A stretch of DNA of 64,000 nucleotides from Collinsella sp. AM18-10. Its GTDB lineage: Bacteria; Actinomycetota; Coriobacteriia; Coriobacteriales; Coriobacteriaceae. The notes under the pieces were generated by a model. The model worked only from the letters and a program-made list of their open reading frames with translations. It was not told the DNA's origin and ran no database searches. Below are positions 24,734-34,469 of the stretch, piece after piece. The stretch lies in NCBI RefSeq assembly GCF_003471585.1, contig NZ_QRJO01000001.1:310001-374000 (forward strand), in the 5' to 3' direction. A program made the translations under genes and the position numbers. The first letter of the stretch is position 1. Every line of letters begins with the position of its first letter.

Positions 24734-25699
24734 ATGGCTCAAAACGCACACCCCCATCGAAAGCTCAAGATAGCAGGCATCGTTGCACTGGTGGTTGTCA
24801 TTGTGCTGCTCGGATTTGCCGGCAACTTTCTGTTTGACTTCGCGCTGAATCCCCGCGCGCCATACACCATGAAGATGATGCAGGACGGCAAGGACGACAA
24901 AGAAAGTGAGCAGCCGGATGCCGAGGACACCGAGGCACGGGCATGGTTTAAAAAGAATCGCGAGAGCAGCAGCCTCACCGCAGATGACGGAACCGAGCTC
25001 TCCGCTTGGTATTTTGCCGCCTCGGAGAACACCCACGATTACGCCGTCTGCCTGCATGGATATACCAACGAGCCCATCGGTATGGCCCGATACGTCAAGC
25101 GATTCCACGACCGCGGCATGAACGTGCTCGCACCTGCCGCCCGCGCCCACGAGCGCTCCGGCGGTGACTACATTGGCATGGGCTGGCCCGAGCGACTCGA
25201 TGTCGTCGCGTGGATCGGGCGGATCGTTGCGGCCGATCCCAAGGCGCGCATCCTGGTCTTTGGCGAGTCGATGGGCGCGGCGACTGCCATGAACGTAGCG
25301 GGGGAATCTCTGCCCGCAAATGTGAAATGCATTATCGAGGACTGCGGCTATACAAGCGTTTGGGACGAGTTTTCCCTGCAGCTCAAGGACGTGTTCGGCC
25401 TGCCCAGCTTTCCCTTGCTCGATGTAGCAAACTTAGTGTGCAACGTGCGCGCAGGCTACGACTTTCATAAGGCGAGCAGTGTGGACCAACTCGAACACGC
25501 GACGGTTCCCATGCTGTTTATCCACGGCGACCAGGACACCTTTGTGCCGTACGACATGCTCGACCAAAACTACGACGCGTGTGCCAGCAAGGTTAAACAG
25601 AAGCTCACTATCCACGGCGCCACCCACGCCAAGAGCGCGCAAGTTGACCCCGAGCTCTACTGGAACACGGTCGACGACTTCCTCGACAAGAATTTTTAA
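24734..25699 (+). CDS. Membrane-anchored alpha/beta hydrolase
   Basis: A 321-residue serine hydrolase (YqkD/FrsA-like) with an N-terminal signal-anchor helix (about 12-35, KIAGIVALVVVIVLLGFAGNFLF) that places the enzyme outside the membrane. The catalytic domain has the oxyanion-region CLHGYTNEP, the nucleophile elbow FGESMGAAT, and a late FIHGDQDTFVPYDM (Asp) and GATHAKS (His), so the triad is complete. AGGAG lies eight bases before ATG 24734. It is a single-gene unit on the plus strand with a strong promoter and two operators upstream and a terminator downstream, so it appears to be tightly regulated. The substrate, perhaps a lipid or ester, is unknown. Confidence 0.85.
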   Translation: MAQNAHPHRKLKIAGIVALVVVIVLLGFAGNFLFDFALNPRAPYTMKMMQDGKDDKESEQPDAEDTEARAWFKKNRESSSLTADDGTELSAWYFAASENTHDYAVCLHGYTNEPIGMARYVKRFHDRGMNVLAPAARAHERSGGDYIGMGWPERLDVVAWIGRIVAADPKARILVFGESMGAATAMNVAGESLPANVKCIIEDCGYTSVWDEFSLQLKDVFGLPSFPLLDVANLVCNVRAGYDFHKASSVDQLEHATVPMLFIHGDQDTFVPYDMLDQNYDACASKVKQKLTIHGATHAKSAQVDPELYWNTVDDFLDKNF

Positions 25700-25743
25700 G
25701 CAAATAGTACGGTTTACTGGTCTATCTGGCCCCTAGCACTTCC

Positions 25744-25784
25744 AAAAAGCCGCCCGTGGGCGCTGTGCTCACGGGCGGTTTTTA
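25744..25784. terminator. Bidirectional Rho-independent terminator
   Basis: CCGCCCGTG (25750-25758) and CACGGGCGG (25770-25778) form a stem flanked by AAAAAG before and TTTTT after, so it can stop transcription from both the hydrolase and the convergent DUF362 gene. Confidence 0.9.
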
Positions 25785-25830
25785 CTAACGTTGCGCTACA
25801 AAAGCGCTTGATATGTCCAATAGCTAGGCG

Positions 25831-27036
25831 CTATTTGACCTCGATGAGCTCGTACTTGCTCGTGCCCAGGCCGATCTTCTCGGCATGCGCGATGCACGCG
25901 CGCCAGTCGGTGTCGGGATGCGTGATGCAGAAGGGATCCTTGGCCTGCTCGCCCTCCAGATGCTCGTGATTATGCTCCATCTTGGCCGCGCTGTCGGTAA
26001 GCTCGGTGTTAGGCAGCGGCTCGGACGCCAGGACGGCGTCGGCGCAGGCCTGGTCGATGGCGACCGGGTCGAAGCTCGCAAACATGCCGATGTCGTTGAC
26101 GATGGGCGTGTCGTTCTCGGCATGGCAATCGCAATTGGGGCTGATATCCATGGCAAGCGAGATATGGAAGCTCGGGCGGCCGTCGACAACGGCCTTGGTG
26201 TACTCGGCGATCTTACAGTTGAGCACGTCGGCCGCGGCGTCATAGCCGGGCTTGATGGCGTCCTGGTTGCACACGCCGATACAGCGGCCGCAGCCCACGC
26301 AGCGATCGTGGTCGATGGCAGCCACGTGAACCGTGCGGGTGCTGCCGTTGGCAAGCTCGCGCTCATGCGTACCGTCAAACGTGATGGCGCCGTGCGCGCA
26401 AATCTTCTCGCAGGCACGGCAACCTACGCAGTTGGTGGTATCGACGCTCGGCTTGCCGGCGGCATGCTGCTCCATCTTGCCGGCACGGCTGCCGCCACCC
26501 ATACCCAGGTTCTTCATGGCGCCGCCAAAGCCCGCCTGCTCATGACCCTTAAAGTGCGTAAGGCTGATCACGATGTCGGCATCCATGAGTGCCTGGCCGA
26601 TCTTTGCCTCGCGCACATACTCACCACCCTCGACCGGGACGAGTGCCTCGTCGGTACCCTTGAGGCCGTCGGCGATGATGATCTGGCAACCCGTGGCATA
26701 CGGGGTAAAGCCGTTCTGGTAGGCGGTGTCGATGTGCTCGAGCGCGTTTTTGCGGCTGCCGACATAAAGCGTGTTGCAGTCGGTGAGGAAGGGCTTGCCG
26801 CCCAGCTCCTTGACGACATCCGCGACGGCGCGGGCGTAGTTGGGGCGCAAAAAGCTCAGATTGCCCAGCTCGCCAAAGTGAATCTTGATAGCGACGAACT
26901 TGTTCTCGAAGTCAATCTGCTCAATACCGGCGCGACGGATGAGACGCTTGAGCTTGTCGAGCTGGCTCTCGCGAGCATGCGTGCGCAGGTTGGTGAAGTA
27001 CACCTTAGCGGGTGCTGCGGGTGCAGTTGCGGTCAT
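25831..27036 (-). CDS. DUF362 domain protein with two 4Fe-4S clusters
   Basis: A 401-residue cytoplasmic iron-sulfur protein. Residues ~1-190 and ~290-380 form the DUF362 domain (KVYFTNLRT...FENKFVAIKIHFGELGNLSFLRP, LTHFKGHEQAGFGGAMKNLGMG). Between them is a 2[4Fe-4S] ferredoxin domain, CVGCRACEKICAHGAI and CVGCGRCIGVCNQDAI, with all eight Cys. The family is widespread in anaerobes, with unknown reactions that presumably use low-potential electrons. The start at 27036 is preceded by GAGGGGATAG. It is a single-gene unit with a terminator after it and a REP-like element upstream of it. Confidence 0.85.
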   Translation of the reverse strand: MTATAPAAPAKVYFTNLRTHARESQLDKLKRLIRRAGIEQIDFENKFVAIKIHFGELGNLSFLRPNYARAVADVVKELGGKPFLTDCNTLYVGSRKNALEHIDTAYQNGFTPYATGCQIIIADGLKGTDEALVPVEGGEYVREAKIGQALMDADIVISLTHFKGHEQAGFGGAMKNLGMGGGSRAGKMEQHAAGKPSVDTTNCVGCRACEKICAHGAITFDGTHERELANGSTRTVHVAAIDHDRCVGCGRCIGVCNQDAIKPGYDAAADVLNCKIAEYTKAVVDGRPSFHISLAMDISPNCDCHAENDTPIVNDIGMFASFDPVAIDQACADAVLASEPLPNTELTDSAAKMEHNHEHLEGEQAKDPFCITHPDTDWRACIAHAEKIGLGTSKYELIEVK

Positions 27037-27131
27037 AGATCTATCCCCTCGGTCTATATGGCGTTACAGACATAGAGGATGGTACCCGTTAAAGTAGGGT
27101 CGAAGTCAAGCGCAACGCCGAGTCGTTAGGC

Positions 27132-27256
27132 ACTCATTGGGGACAGACTTAAATGAGTACCGCCAGGGACAGTCCTTGCCAGCCCGGCCAGCGAGCCGGC
27201 GAATCGTCAAAGACTGTCCCCGATGACCAGTCATTTAAGAACGTCCCCGATGACTA
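27132..27256. repeat. REP-like compound palindrome between DUF362 and the ABC permease
   Basis: Contains ACTCATT...AAATGAGT around GGGGACAGACTT, then GGGACAGTC...GACTGTCCC around GCCAGCCCGGCCAGCG, then GTCATTTAAGAACGTCCCC. The last part overlaps the TAG of the permease gene (27254-27256). About 85 bases match 30837-30926 with few changes. Confidence 0.75.
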
Positions 27257-29920
27257 CTCTTGCACCTTGAGGGCCTCGGCTAGGCTGACGCGCTTGATAG
27301 AGCGCGTGTGCAGCAGCGCCACGACCAGGTAGGTCGCAAAGCCAATGCCGACGCATGCAGCCATGGACCAAGCGGGCACGTAGATCTCGATATTGCCGTT
27401 GTAGGCGAGCAGCATCGAGCGGAAGATGGCCGTGAGCGAGCCAATAATGACCGGCAGGCTCAGCACGAGCGACGCCGCCACGCACAGCGTGATCGAGCGG
27501 ATGTACAGATGCGAGATCTCACTATCGCGATAGCCAAAGACTTTCATGTAGCTGATCGAACGGGCGCTGTGGTCGATCACCGCTTTGGTCAGCAGGTACA
27601 TAAACAGCAGGAAGATAAACACCGCGAGCCCGACCATCATGCCGATCATTTTGCTCATCATGCCGATGAACTGGTCACCCACGGCGCGCATGTCGTCGGG
27701 CGTGGTGTCGCCGGCAAAGTAGCGCGCGTCGAGGTCGAGCTTCTCGTCGCTCACATAGCCGTTAAAGTAGGCGGCGTCGTTGTCGAACAGCTCGTTAAAG
27801 TCGTCGATACTCATATAGATGTTCATGTCCGACTTGGAGCCCCAGGCACAGTCCTTGCCCGCGTACTCAAAGGAATAATGCTCACCCTCGTACTTGTCGC
27901 TGAGCGTGACCTTCTGGCCCTCGCTCCAGCCAAACTTATCGAGCAGACCGCCGCCAAAGACGACGCGGCCATCGCCGATGTTGAGGCCCTTCCAGTAGCG
28001 CGAATCGGACGAGATGCCGTAGACAGAAATCGTCTCCTCGCCATTACCGTCGCCACGGTCGTACTGCAGCTGGTAAACGGCATATTTCTCGGCCTGCGCG
28101 ATTGCGCCCGCGCCGTTGTCGGTCGTATTGACCGGGTGGATATCGTCGTTGTCAGTGTCGATCTTAGAGGCCTTGTCGATCAGGTCGATAGCCTCGTCGC
28201 GGTCGCAGCCAAGGGCATCGGCAAGATCGTCAAGGCGCGCGTAGAGCGCATCCTTCTTGTCCTGGACCTTGGCAAGCGCATCCTGCGCTGCGGTCAGGCT
28301 CTCGGCAGACGGAAATGCGGTCGCGGCATCGGCTGCCGTCTGCGCCGCATCGGCCGCGCCGTCAAGCTCGTCATCGGCATCCTGGGCGGCAGAAAGCAGC
28401 GCGCCGTCAACCGACTGCAAGCGCTCGAGTGCCGACCACTGCTCGCGCTCCTCGGTAGTGCCCTCGAGCTCCAGCGGCGCCTTGAGTGTGTACTGATGCT
28501 CGGCGACCAGGCTCGTCTCGAGGTTGTCGGCGTAGTGCGTCATCGTGGGCAAAATCGCCAGGCCAAAGAGCAGCAGCAGCGAGGCGAATGCAATGCCCAC
28601 GAAGAGCGTGGCGAAGTTGCCCAGGTTGCGCAGGAAGACGCGCAGGCGGAAGCGCGAGACAAAGCCCATGCACTCCGGCAGCTGCAGGCCGCGCTTGGTG
28701 CCCGATTTGCCGCTCGCCTCGTGACGAAGGAACTGCAACGGCGTCTTGCCCATCTTGCGAAGCAGGCCCACCAGCGTGATGAGGATGAGCGCAGCGGCGG
28801 GGACCACGGCACACTTCACGAAGATCTCCCAGCTCCAGTACACCTGGAAGGGCGGCAGGCTGTACGAGCCGTAGTAGAGACCGCGCATGGGCTCGGTAAA
28901 GAACGCAACGCCGAGTGCGGTTCCCAAAAGTGCCGCGAGCACGCCCACGATGGCGGGAAGTGCCAGGTAATGCAGCACGATCTCGCGACGGCGATAGCCG
29001 CTGGCGAGCAGCGTGCCGATAATGGCGCTCTCCTCCTCGATGGTGGCGTCGGTAAGGACCACAAAGACAAACGCCATGATCACGATGATAATGTCGAGCA
29101 GCGTCATCCACATCATGGAGTCGCCGTCGACGTCGTCGCGCGCATAGCCAATGCCCTGATTGAAATCGGCATCGATCAGATCGTCCACGCGCGCATCGGC
29201 ATCGGCCAGCGCCTCGACCATATCCTGCTCCGTATCGATGCGATCCGCGGTGGGGAGGTCGCGATCGGTAAAGGTAAAGGAGTAGGTGTAGGCAGGCGCG
29301 CCGCCGGCGTCCTCAAGCGCGGCAAAGCCGGCGTCGGTGACCTCGGCCACGCCGTACGTGATGGTGTTCACCGTAAAGTCCGAATTGTCGAGGAACAACG
29401 CCTGACTATCGGGCTGGGTCATGATGCCGCAGATGGTGTAGGTGCGGCCCTCAAGCTCGACCTTATCGCCCACGGCGAGGTCGTTGTTGGTGGCGAAGAC
29501 ACGGTCGATTGCCACCTCATCGTCCGTCTTGGGCTGCCTGCCTTCGCAGTAGGACGCAATGTCAACCTTGGTGCGATGCGCATAGGTGCGCAGGGTGCGC
29601 TTGGTGCCGTCGTCGCCAGCCGCCTTTTTGATGATGGCGTCGATAGAGAAGTTCTTGTAGAACGTAACGCCGCCGACGTCGCCGGCTGCATCCTCGGCGG
29701 CCTTGAGCTGGTCTTTGGTAGCCTCGAAGGAGGTGGTCACGCGGCCGTCCTCGATCGTGTACTCGTCGCGCATGTCGTCGATGAGGCAGCCGATGGAATG
29801 CGCCGCGAGCAAAAAGCCCGAGGTAAGGGCGATGCTTCCGCACATAAGCAAAAAGATGCCCAGGTACTTGCCGATATTGCGGCGCAGCTCGCGCGGGAGA
29901 CGTTTTGCGAGAGGTGTCAT
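27254..29920 (-). CDS. MacB/FtsX-like ABC transporter permease
   Basis: An 888-residue permease with an N-terminal transmembrane helix (about 16-40), a large extracytoplasmic domain, a first FtsX block of three helices (about 265-400), a second extracytoplasmic region with an alanine-rich coiled-coil stretch (about 515-590, DDELDGAADAAQTAADAATAF), and a C-terminal FtsX block (about 770-880). The start ATG 29920 has AGGCGG upstream; a TTG five codons earlier is possible. It follows its ATPase by eight bases. Such pairs export peptides or lipids, or act as mechanotransmitters on envelope proteins rather than true pumps. The long coiled coil suggests interaction with a periplasmic or wall partner. 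Confidence 0.87.
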   Translation of the reverse strand: MTPLAKRLPRELRRNIGKYLGIFLLMCGSIALTSGFLLAAHSIGCLIDDMRDEYTIEDGRVTTSFEATKDQLKAAEDAAGDVGGVTFYKNFSIDAIIKKAAGDDGTKRTLRTYAHRTKVDIASYCEGRQPKTDDEVAIDRVFATNNDLAVGDKVELEGRTYTICGIMTQPDSQALFLDNSDFTVNTITYGVAEVTDAGFAALEDAGGAPAYTYSFTFTDRDLPTADRIDTEQDMVEALADADARVDDLIDADFNQGIGYARDDVDGDSMMWMTLLDIIIVIMAFVFVVLTDATIEEESAIIGTLLASGYRRREIVLHYLALPAIVGVLAALLGTALGVAFFTEPMRGLYYGSYSLPPFQVYWSWEIFVKCAVVPAAALILITLVGLLRKMGKTPLQFLRHEASGKSGTKRGLQLPECMGFVSRFRLRVFLRNLGNFATLFVGIAFASLLLLFGLAILPTMTHYADNLETSLVAEHQYTLKAPLELEGTTEEREQWSALERLQSVDGALLSAAQDADDELDGAADAAQTAADAATAFPSAESLTAAQDALAKVQDKKDALYARLDDLADALGCDRDEAIDLIDKASKIDTDNDDIHPVNTTDNGAGAIAQAEKYAVYQLQYDRGDGNGEETISVYGISSDSRYWKGLNIGDGRVVFGGGLLDKFGWSEGQKVTLSDKYEGEHYSFEYAGKDCAWGSKSDMNIYMSIDDFNELFDNDAAYFNGYVSDEKLDLDARYFAGDTTPDDMRAVGDQFIGMMSKMIGMMVGLAVFIFLLFMYLLTKAVIDHSARSISYMKVFGYRDSEISHLYIRSITLCVAASLVLSLPVIIGSLTAIFRSMLLAYNGNIEIYVPAWSMAACVGIGFATYLVVALLHTRSIKRVSLAEALKVQE

Positions 29921-29928
29921 GGCGCCGC

Positions 29929-30642
<714 letters not shown>

Positions 30643-30738
30643 GCTATCCCCCGTTGTTAGCCTTCTGCTACTTTTCTAGGCTAATAGTAAACCCGGGCGA
30701 ACTATTTTTAAGCGACGTGCACGGCTTTTTTCCAACCT

Positions 30739-30927
30739 ACTCATTGGGGACAGACTTAAATGAGTGAAATCGCTCATTTAAGTCTGTCCCCAATGAGTGC
30801 CGGCAGGAAAGGAACGTCCCCAAGTGCCGACATATTGGGACAGTCCTTGCCAGCCCGACCAGCGGCCCGGCGAATCGACAAAGACTGTCCCCAATGACTG
30901 GTCATTTAAGAACGTCCCCAATGACTA
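30739..30927. repeat. Large REP-like palindrome cluster
   Basis: It begins with a perfect 26-bp inverted repeat: ACTCATTGGGGACAGACTTA... (30739-30764) and its complement at 30773-30798, with an 8-base loop. It continues with GGAACGTCCCC, then the ~85-base block shared with 27171-27256 (GGGACAGTCC...GACTGTCCCC...GTCATTTAAGAACGTCCCC). It ends six bases before the stop of the ABC-2 permease gene (30933). Confidence 0.8.
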
Positions 30928-30932
30928 GGTGG

Positions 30933-32138
30933 CTAGGCGTGGGATTTGTTGTGGGCGAGGGCTAGGCCTACGGCGGCGATGGCGGCGGCGAAGAGCACCG
31001 TGACGCCTAGGTCGCAGGCGATGTCGCCCAGCACGGCAGACGTCAGGTCCGAGGCAAGCGCCTTGCCGATCGCGTCGTTCACCCAATACGTCGGCACAAA
31101 GTGCGCCACCGTCTGCACGGCCGAACCCATCAGCGACAGCGGCATCCAGGCGCCACCCAAAAACGTCATGAGCATGCCGAGTAAGTTGCCCACACCGTTG
31201 AGCAGCTCCTCGCGCGCGCCCAGGCTCGACAGCGTAAAGCCAACAGCCAGCGGCGTGCACGCCAGGGCAAACGTTGCCGCCAGCGCCAGGCACACGCGAC
31301 CCACGCCGACCTCGGCAACCGCGCTGGCAAAGCCCACGACGCCCATCATGCTCGACACGAGCCAGATGCAGACGGTGAGCACGGCGGCGGCCGCGAACAC
31401 AGCGAGCGAACGCTGGCGCTCAGAGACCGGGCTGGCATGCATGCGGCGCACGCGCTCGGGCTCGTTCATGCCCGAGAACACCAGTCCCACCGACACGATG
31501 ACCGACGAGATGATCGCGTACGCGCCAAAGTTGAAGTACGACTCGAGCGTGGTAGCAGCAGTCGAGTCGACCTTGACCTGCTCGATCTGGACCTCCGCGC
31601 GCTTTGCGGCCGCGTGCTCGGCGGCCCTTGCGACGTCACCGTTGGAGGCAGCGGGTTCAAGCGCCGCCGCGGCGCCCGCGAGCGAGATCCAGCGCGAGGC
31701 CTCGGCAGACGAGAGCGCCGCCGCCATGGTGCCGGAACCGTAGGTCACGTCGAGCTTGGGCAGGGCCTCCCCCGCACGGGCGGCTGCAACAAGATCGTCC
31801 TCAAACCCCTCCGGGATAAAGAACACGCAATCGGCACTGCCCTTGGCGCTGTTGCTCTTGGAGAGCGCATCGGCAAGGTCGTACGCGTCGTCGCCGATGC
31901 CCGTGACCAGGTCAAAGCGTGAGCCCAGGTGCTTGGTAAGCGCCCGCGAAAGGTCGCTATTGTCGCGGTCGACCACGATCACGTTGGTGTCGTAGGGCTT
32001 GTACTCGGTAAGCTGCGACGAGTTCCAGCTCACCGAAGCCGCGATGAATACGCCCATGAGCGAGATGAACACCGTATAGATGAGCAGGTAGAACGGGTGC
32101 GCCAGCGCCATGCGAAGCGCGGTCTTAAAGGTGCTCAT
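30933..32138 (-). CDS. ABC-2 type transporter permease (second)
   Basis: A 401-residue ABC-2 exporter subunit: one N-terminal helix (about 13-38, HPFYLLIYTVFISLMGVFIAA), an extracytoplasmic domain (about 40-195), and five C-terminal helices (about 205-395). It starts at ATG 32138, inside the end of the preceding permease gene (14-base overlap), so translation is coupled. The first and second permeases share the same architecture and probably form a heterodimer driven by the ATPase at 33322-34260. The gene ends next to a REP-like element. The exported substrate, perhaps a drug or peptide, is not known. Confidence 0.85.
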   Translation of the reverse strand: MSTFKTALRMALAHPFYLLIYTVFISLMGVFIAASVSWNSSQLTEYKPYDTNVIVVDRDNSDLSRALTKHLGSRFDLVTGIGDDAYDLADALSKSNSAKGSADCVFFIPEGFEDDLVAAARAGEALPKLDVTYGSGTMAAALSSAEASRWISLAGAAAALEPAASNGDVARAAEHAAAKRAEVQIEQVKVDSTAATTLESYFNFGAYAIISSVIVSVGLVFSGMNEPERVRRMHASPVSERQRSLAVFAAAAVLTVCIWLVSSMMGVVGFASAVAEVGVGRVCLALAATFALACTPLAVGFTLSSLGAREELLNGVGNLLGMLMTFLGGAWMPLSLMGSAVQTVAHFVPTYWVNDAIGKALASDLTSAVLGDIACDLGVTVLFAAAIAAVGLALAHNKSHA

Positions 32139-33312
32139 AGCGGCTCCTTCCAAAGATCAGCGTAGCGGCGGCGACAAACACCAGGGCCATCAGGACGAGC
32201 GCGCCGGCGCGAACAGCGAAGGGCCCCAGGTCCTCAAAGAAATACAGGCGATTGAACATGTCGCAGATGAGCTTGACGGGGTTGAGCCAGCACTCGACCG
32301 GACAAGCGCGGGCGACGTCGTCGGCAAGCGCCATCGCCGGCTCGCCGTAGAGGCCGGCGAACAGGGCGCACGTGGTGGCAAAGCCCGTGAGGATGCCCGA
32401 CTTGGATGCCTTGCCGCCCTTAACGGGAAGCGTGCCCACAAAAAGCCCCAGGCCCGTGGCGGCAAGCGCGGATGCAGCCCCGCCCAGCAGGCACAACCCC
32501 TCGCGCCCGCCAAAGTCGACGCCCACGACCAGGCGCACGTAGCCGATCGCAACCGCCATCGATGCAAAGGAAACCAGCCACGAGCCGACAAAAATGCCGG
32601 CCAGCGACGCCGTCTTGGAAAGACCGCCCACGCAGCGGCGCGCGCCGAGGCCGGACAGATTGGGCTGCAAATCGACGACGCTCAAAGCGGCAAACTCGGC
32701 AGACATCATCGCGACCAGGCCAAAGAGCGCGTAATAGTAGATGGTCGTGCCGTCGGGCGTGGTGCGTGTCAGGCTTACGCGACGGGTGCCGCCCTTAAGC
32801 GACAGGGCGCGCGCAACCGCTTCCGGGTCGGCGAGCGCCGCCGGGTTGTCTTGGGCAATCTGGGACATGAGCTCGGCATTTTGCGTATACGAGCTTGCCA
32901 CCGTCTCAAGGATGCTGCGGTCGGTGAGCACCGTCGACGCACGCGAGCTGCCATAGCTCGAAAGCAGCGTGAGCCTGGGTGCGCCCGCATCGTCGACCGT
33001 ATAGATGCCCGCGACCTCGCCGGCCTTGAGTGCTTTGCGCGCGGCTGCCAAGTCTTCGTACTCGCTCACATCGAGCAGCTGGTCGTCACCTTCCTTGGCA
33101 AGCGAAGCCGCCACATCCTTAAAGGTCGAGGCATCCCAGGCCTCGTCCGCCACGACGGCAACCGGCACCGGGTCGACCGTGCCGTCGGAGCTGAGGTTCG
33201 CAAACATAAACATGAACATCGTGGAAAGCGCGATAGGAAAGAGAGCGCCCCAGACCCACGTGCTCGGCCGGCGCAGCAGCGTCTTGACCGTGGTGATGAT
33301 GGTGTTGAACAT
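32125..33312 (-). CDS. ABC-2 type transporter permease (first)
   Basis: A 395-residue ABC-2 permease with an N-terminal helix (about 17-40, WVWGALFPIALSTMFMFMFA), an extracytoplasmic domain with SSYGSSRASTVLTDRSIL, and five C-terminal helices (about 195-390) containing GLFVGTLPVKGGKASKSG. It lies nine bases after the ATPase gene and overlaps the next permease gene. The start at 33312 (MFNTIITTVKTLLRRP) has AGGGGGCGGCC upstream. The three-gene export operon is divergent from a two-component system that probably controls it. Confidence 0.87.
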   Translation of the reverse strand: MFNTIITTVKTLLRRPSTWVWGALFPIALSTMFMFMFANLSSDGTVDPVPVAVVADEAWDASTFKDVAASLAKEGDDQLLDVSEYEDLAAARKALKAGEVAGIYTVDDAGAPRLTLLSSYGSSRASTVLTDRSILETVASSYTQNAELMSQIAQDNPAALADPEAVARALSLKGGTRRVSLTRTTPDGTTIYYYALFGLVAMMSAEFAALSVVDLQPNLSGLGARRCVGGLSKTASLAGIFVGSWLVSFASMAVAIGYVRLVVGVDFGGREGLCLLGGAASALAATGLGLFVGTLPVKGGKASKSGILTGFATTCALFAGLYGEPAMALADDVARACPVECWLNPVKLICDMFNRLYFFEDLGPFAVRAGALVLMALVFVAAATLIFGRSRYEHL

Positions 33313-33321
33313 GGCCGCCCC

Positions 33322-34260
33322 CTAGTCGCGCAGCTCGCGGCCGGTGATCTCGAGGAATACGTCGTTGAGGGTCGGCGGTTCGGAATAGATGCGGCCGAGC
33401 GGCACGTCATGCGAGCGCAGCGCATCGAGAATGTCCGTCAGGTTGTGCGGGCTCGCTTCGCACGAAAACGTGAGTTGTCCCGCCGTTGCCGAAAGGTCCA
33501 GAACGTGCGGCAGGCTTGCGACGGCACCGAGCGCCGCACTCGGAACCTCGCCGACCTCGATTACAATCTTCTCGCCCATCTGAATCATGCGCTTGAGCTC
33601 GTCGTTAGTGCCCTGCGCCAGCACGCGCCCACCGTCCATGATCATGATGCGGCTGCAGATCTGCTCGACTTCCTCCATGTAATGGCTGGTATACACCACC
33701 GTGGCGCCCTCGTCGCGCAGGCGGCAGATGCCCTCCAGGATGGCGTTGCGGCTTTGCGGGTCGACCGCCACCGTGGGTTCGTCAAAAAAGATGAGCTCGG
33801 GCTTGTGCGCGATGCCGCAGGCAATGTTGAGACGACGCGCCAGGCCGCCCGAGAGCTTGCCGGGACGGAACTTGGTAAAGTCGCCCAGGCCGACAAAGTC
33901 GATCGCCTCGTCCACCAGCGCGCGGCGGCGCTTGCGGTCGTTAACGTAGAGGCTGCAGAAATAGTCGATGTTCTCGCGCACCGTGAGCTCGTCAAACACC
34001 GCCACCTGCTGCGGTACCACGCCGATGCGGCGCTTGAGGTCGTAACGCGTGGGCGTCATGGGCTCGCCGAACAGCTCGATGGTACCTTTGTCGTAGGAGA
34101 GCAGCTGCAAAATGCAGTTGATGGACGTGGTCTTGCCCGAGCCGTTGGGGCCCAGCAGGCCAAAGATCTCGCCGGGGGCGATGCTCAGATTAAAGTGATC
34201 GAGCGCAATAAGATCGTCATAGCGCTTGACGAGGTTTTCGACGTGGACGATGTCTGTCAT
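33322..34260 (-). CDS. ABC-2 transporter ATP-binding protein
   Basis: A 312-residue ATPase with Walker A GLLGPNGSGKTT, the Q-loop VVPQQVAVFDELT, signature LSGGLARRLNIAC, Walker B LIFFDEPTVAVDPQSRN and the H-loop VYTSHYMEE, then a regulatory C-terminal domain (about 215-312). It belongs to the drug/daunorubicin-resistance-like class (DrrA/CcmA). ATG 34260 is chosen with GAAGGG upstream; a longer in-frame version would begin in the divergent promoter region. It heads a three-gene operon with two ABC-2 permeases. Confidence 0.9.
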   Translation of the reverse strand: MTDIVHVENLVKRYDDLIALDHFNLSIAPGEIFGLLGPNGSGKTTSINCILQLLSYDKGTIELFGEPMTPTRYDLKRRIGVVPQQVAVFDELTVRENIDYFCSLYVNDRKRRRALVDEAIDFVGLGDFTKFRPGKLSGGLARRLNIACGIAHKPELIFFDEPTVAVDPQSRNAILEGICRLRDEGATVVYTSHYMEEVEQICSRIMIMDGGRVLAQGTNDELKRMIQMGEKIVIEVGEVPSAALGAVASLPHVLDLSATAGQLTFSCEASPHNLTDILDALRSHDVPLGRIYSEPPTLNDVFLEITGRELRD

Positions 34261-34456
34261 GAGGCGGCCCTTCTGTTGGTCGTGGCCCGGTACGATTTCA
34301 TCATCGCAGGAGCGGGCGGCACGCACCAGTGAGCTTTGTCACGAGTAATGGGGCGGAGGCGAAACCCCCGCTCGCGCGAGCGATCGACGCCGCTTTGCCG
34401 CGCGGGAGGAATGTCACGGTTGCGCAGGCGGCCCCTCCACCATGCGCGGCTTCGCG

Positions 34457-34469
34457 TACAATACCCGTA
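34457..34469 (+). promoter_or_regulatory. -10 box TACAAT placed for leaderless transcription of the kinase gene
   Basis: TACAAT at 34457-34462 lies six bases before ATG 34469, and no Shine-Dalgarno precedes that ATG. A transcript starting at or next to the A of the ATG would be leaderless, which is common in Actinobacteria. The -35 is not recognisable. Confidence 0.45.

Noticed and set aside
27132..27256. Insertion sequence between DUF362 and the ABC permease
   Set aside because: No transposase frame or IS ends; the block is a REP-like palindrome shared with 30837-30926.
32110..34332. A 740-residue plus-strand frame opposite the ABC-2 operon
   Set aside because: Antisense to three genes with strong motifs; no domain of its own.
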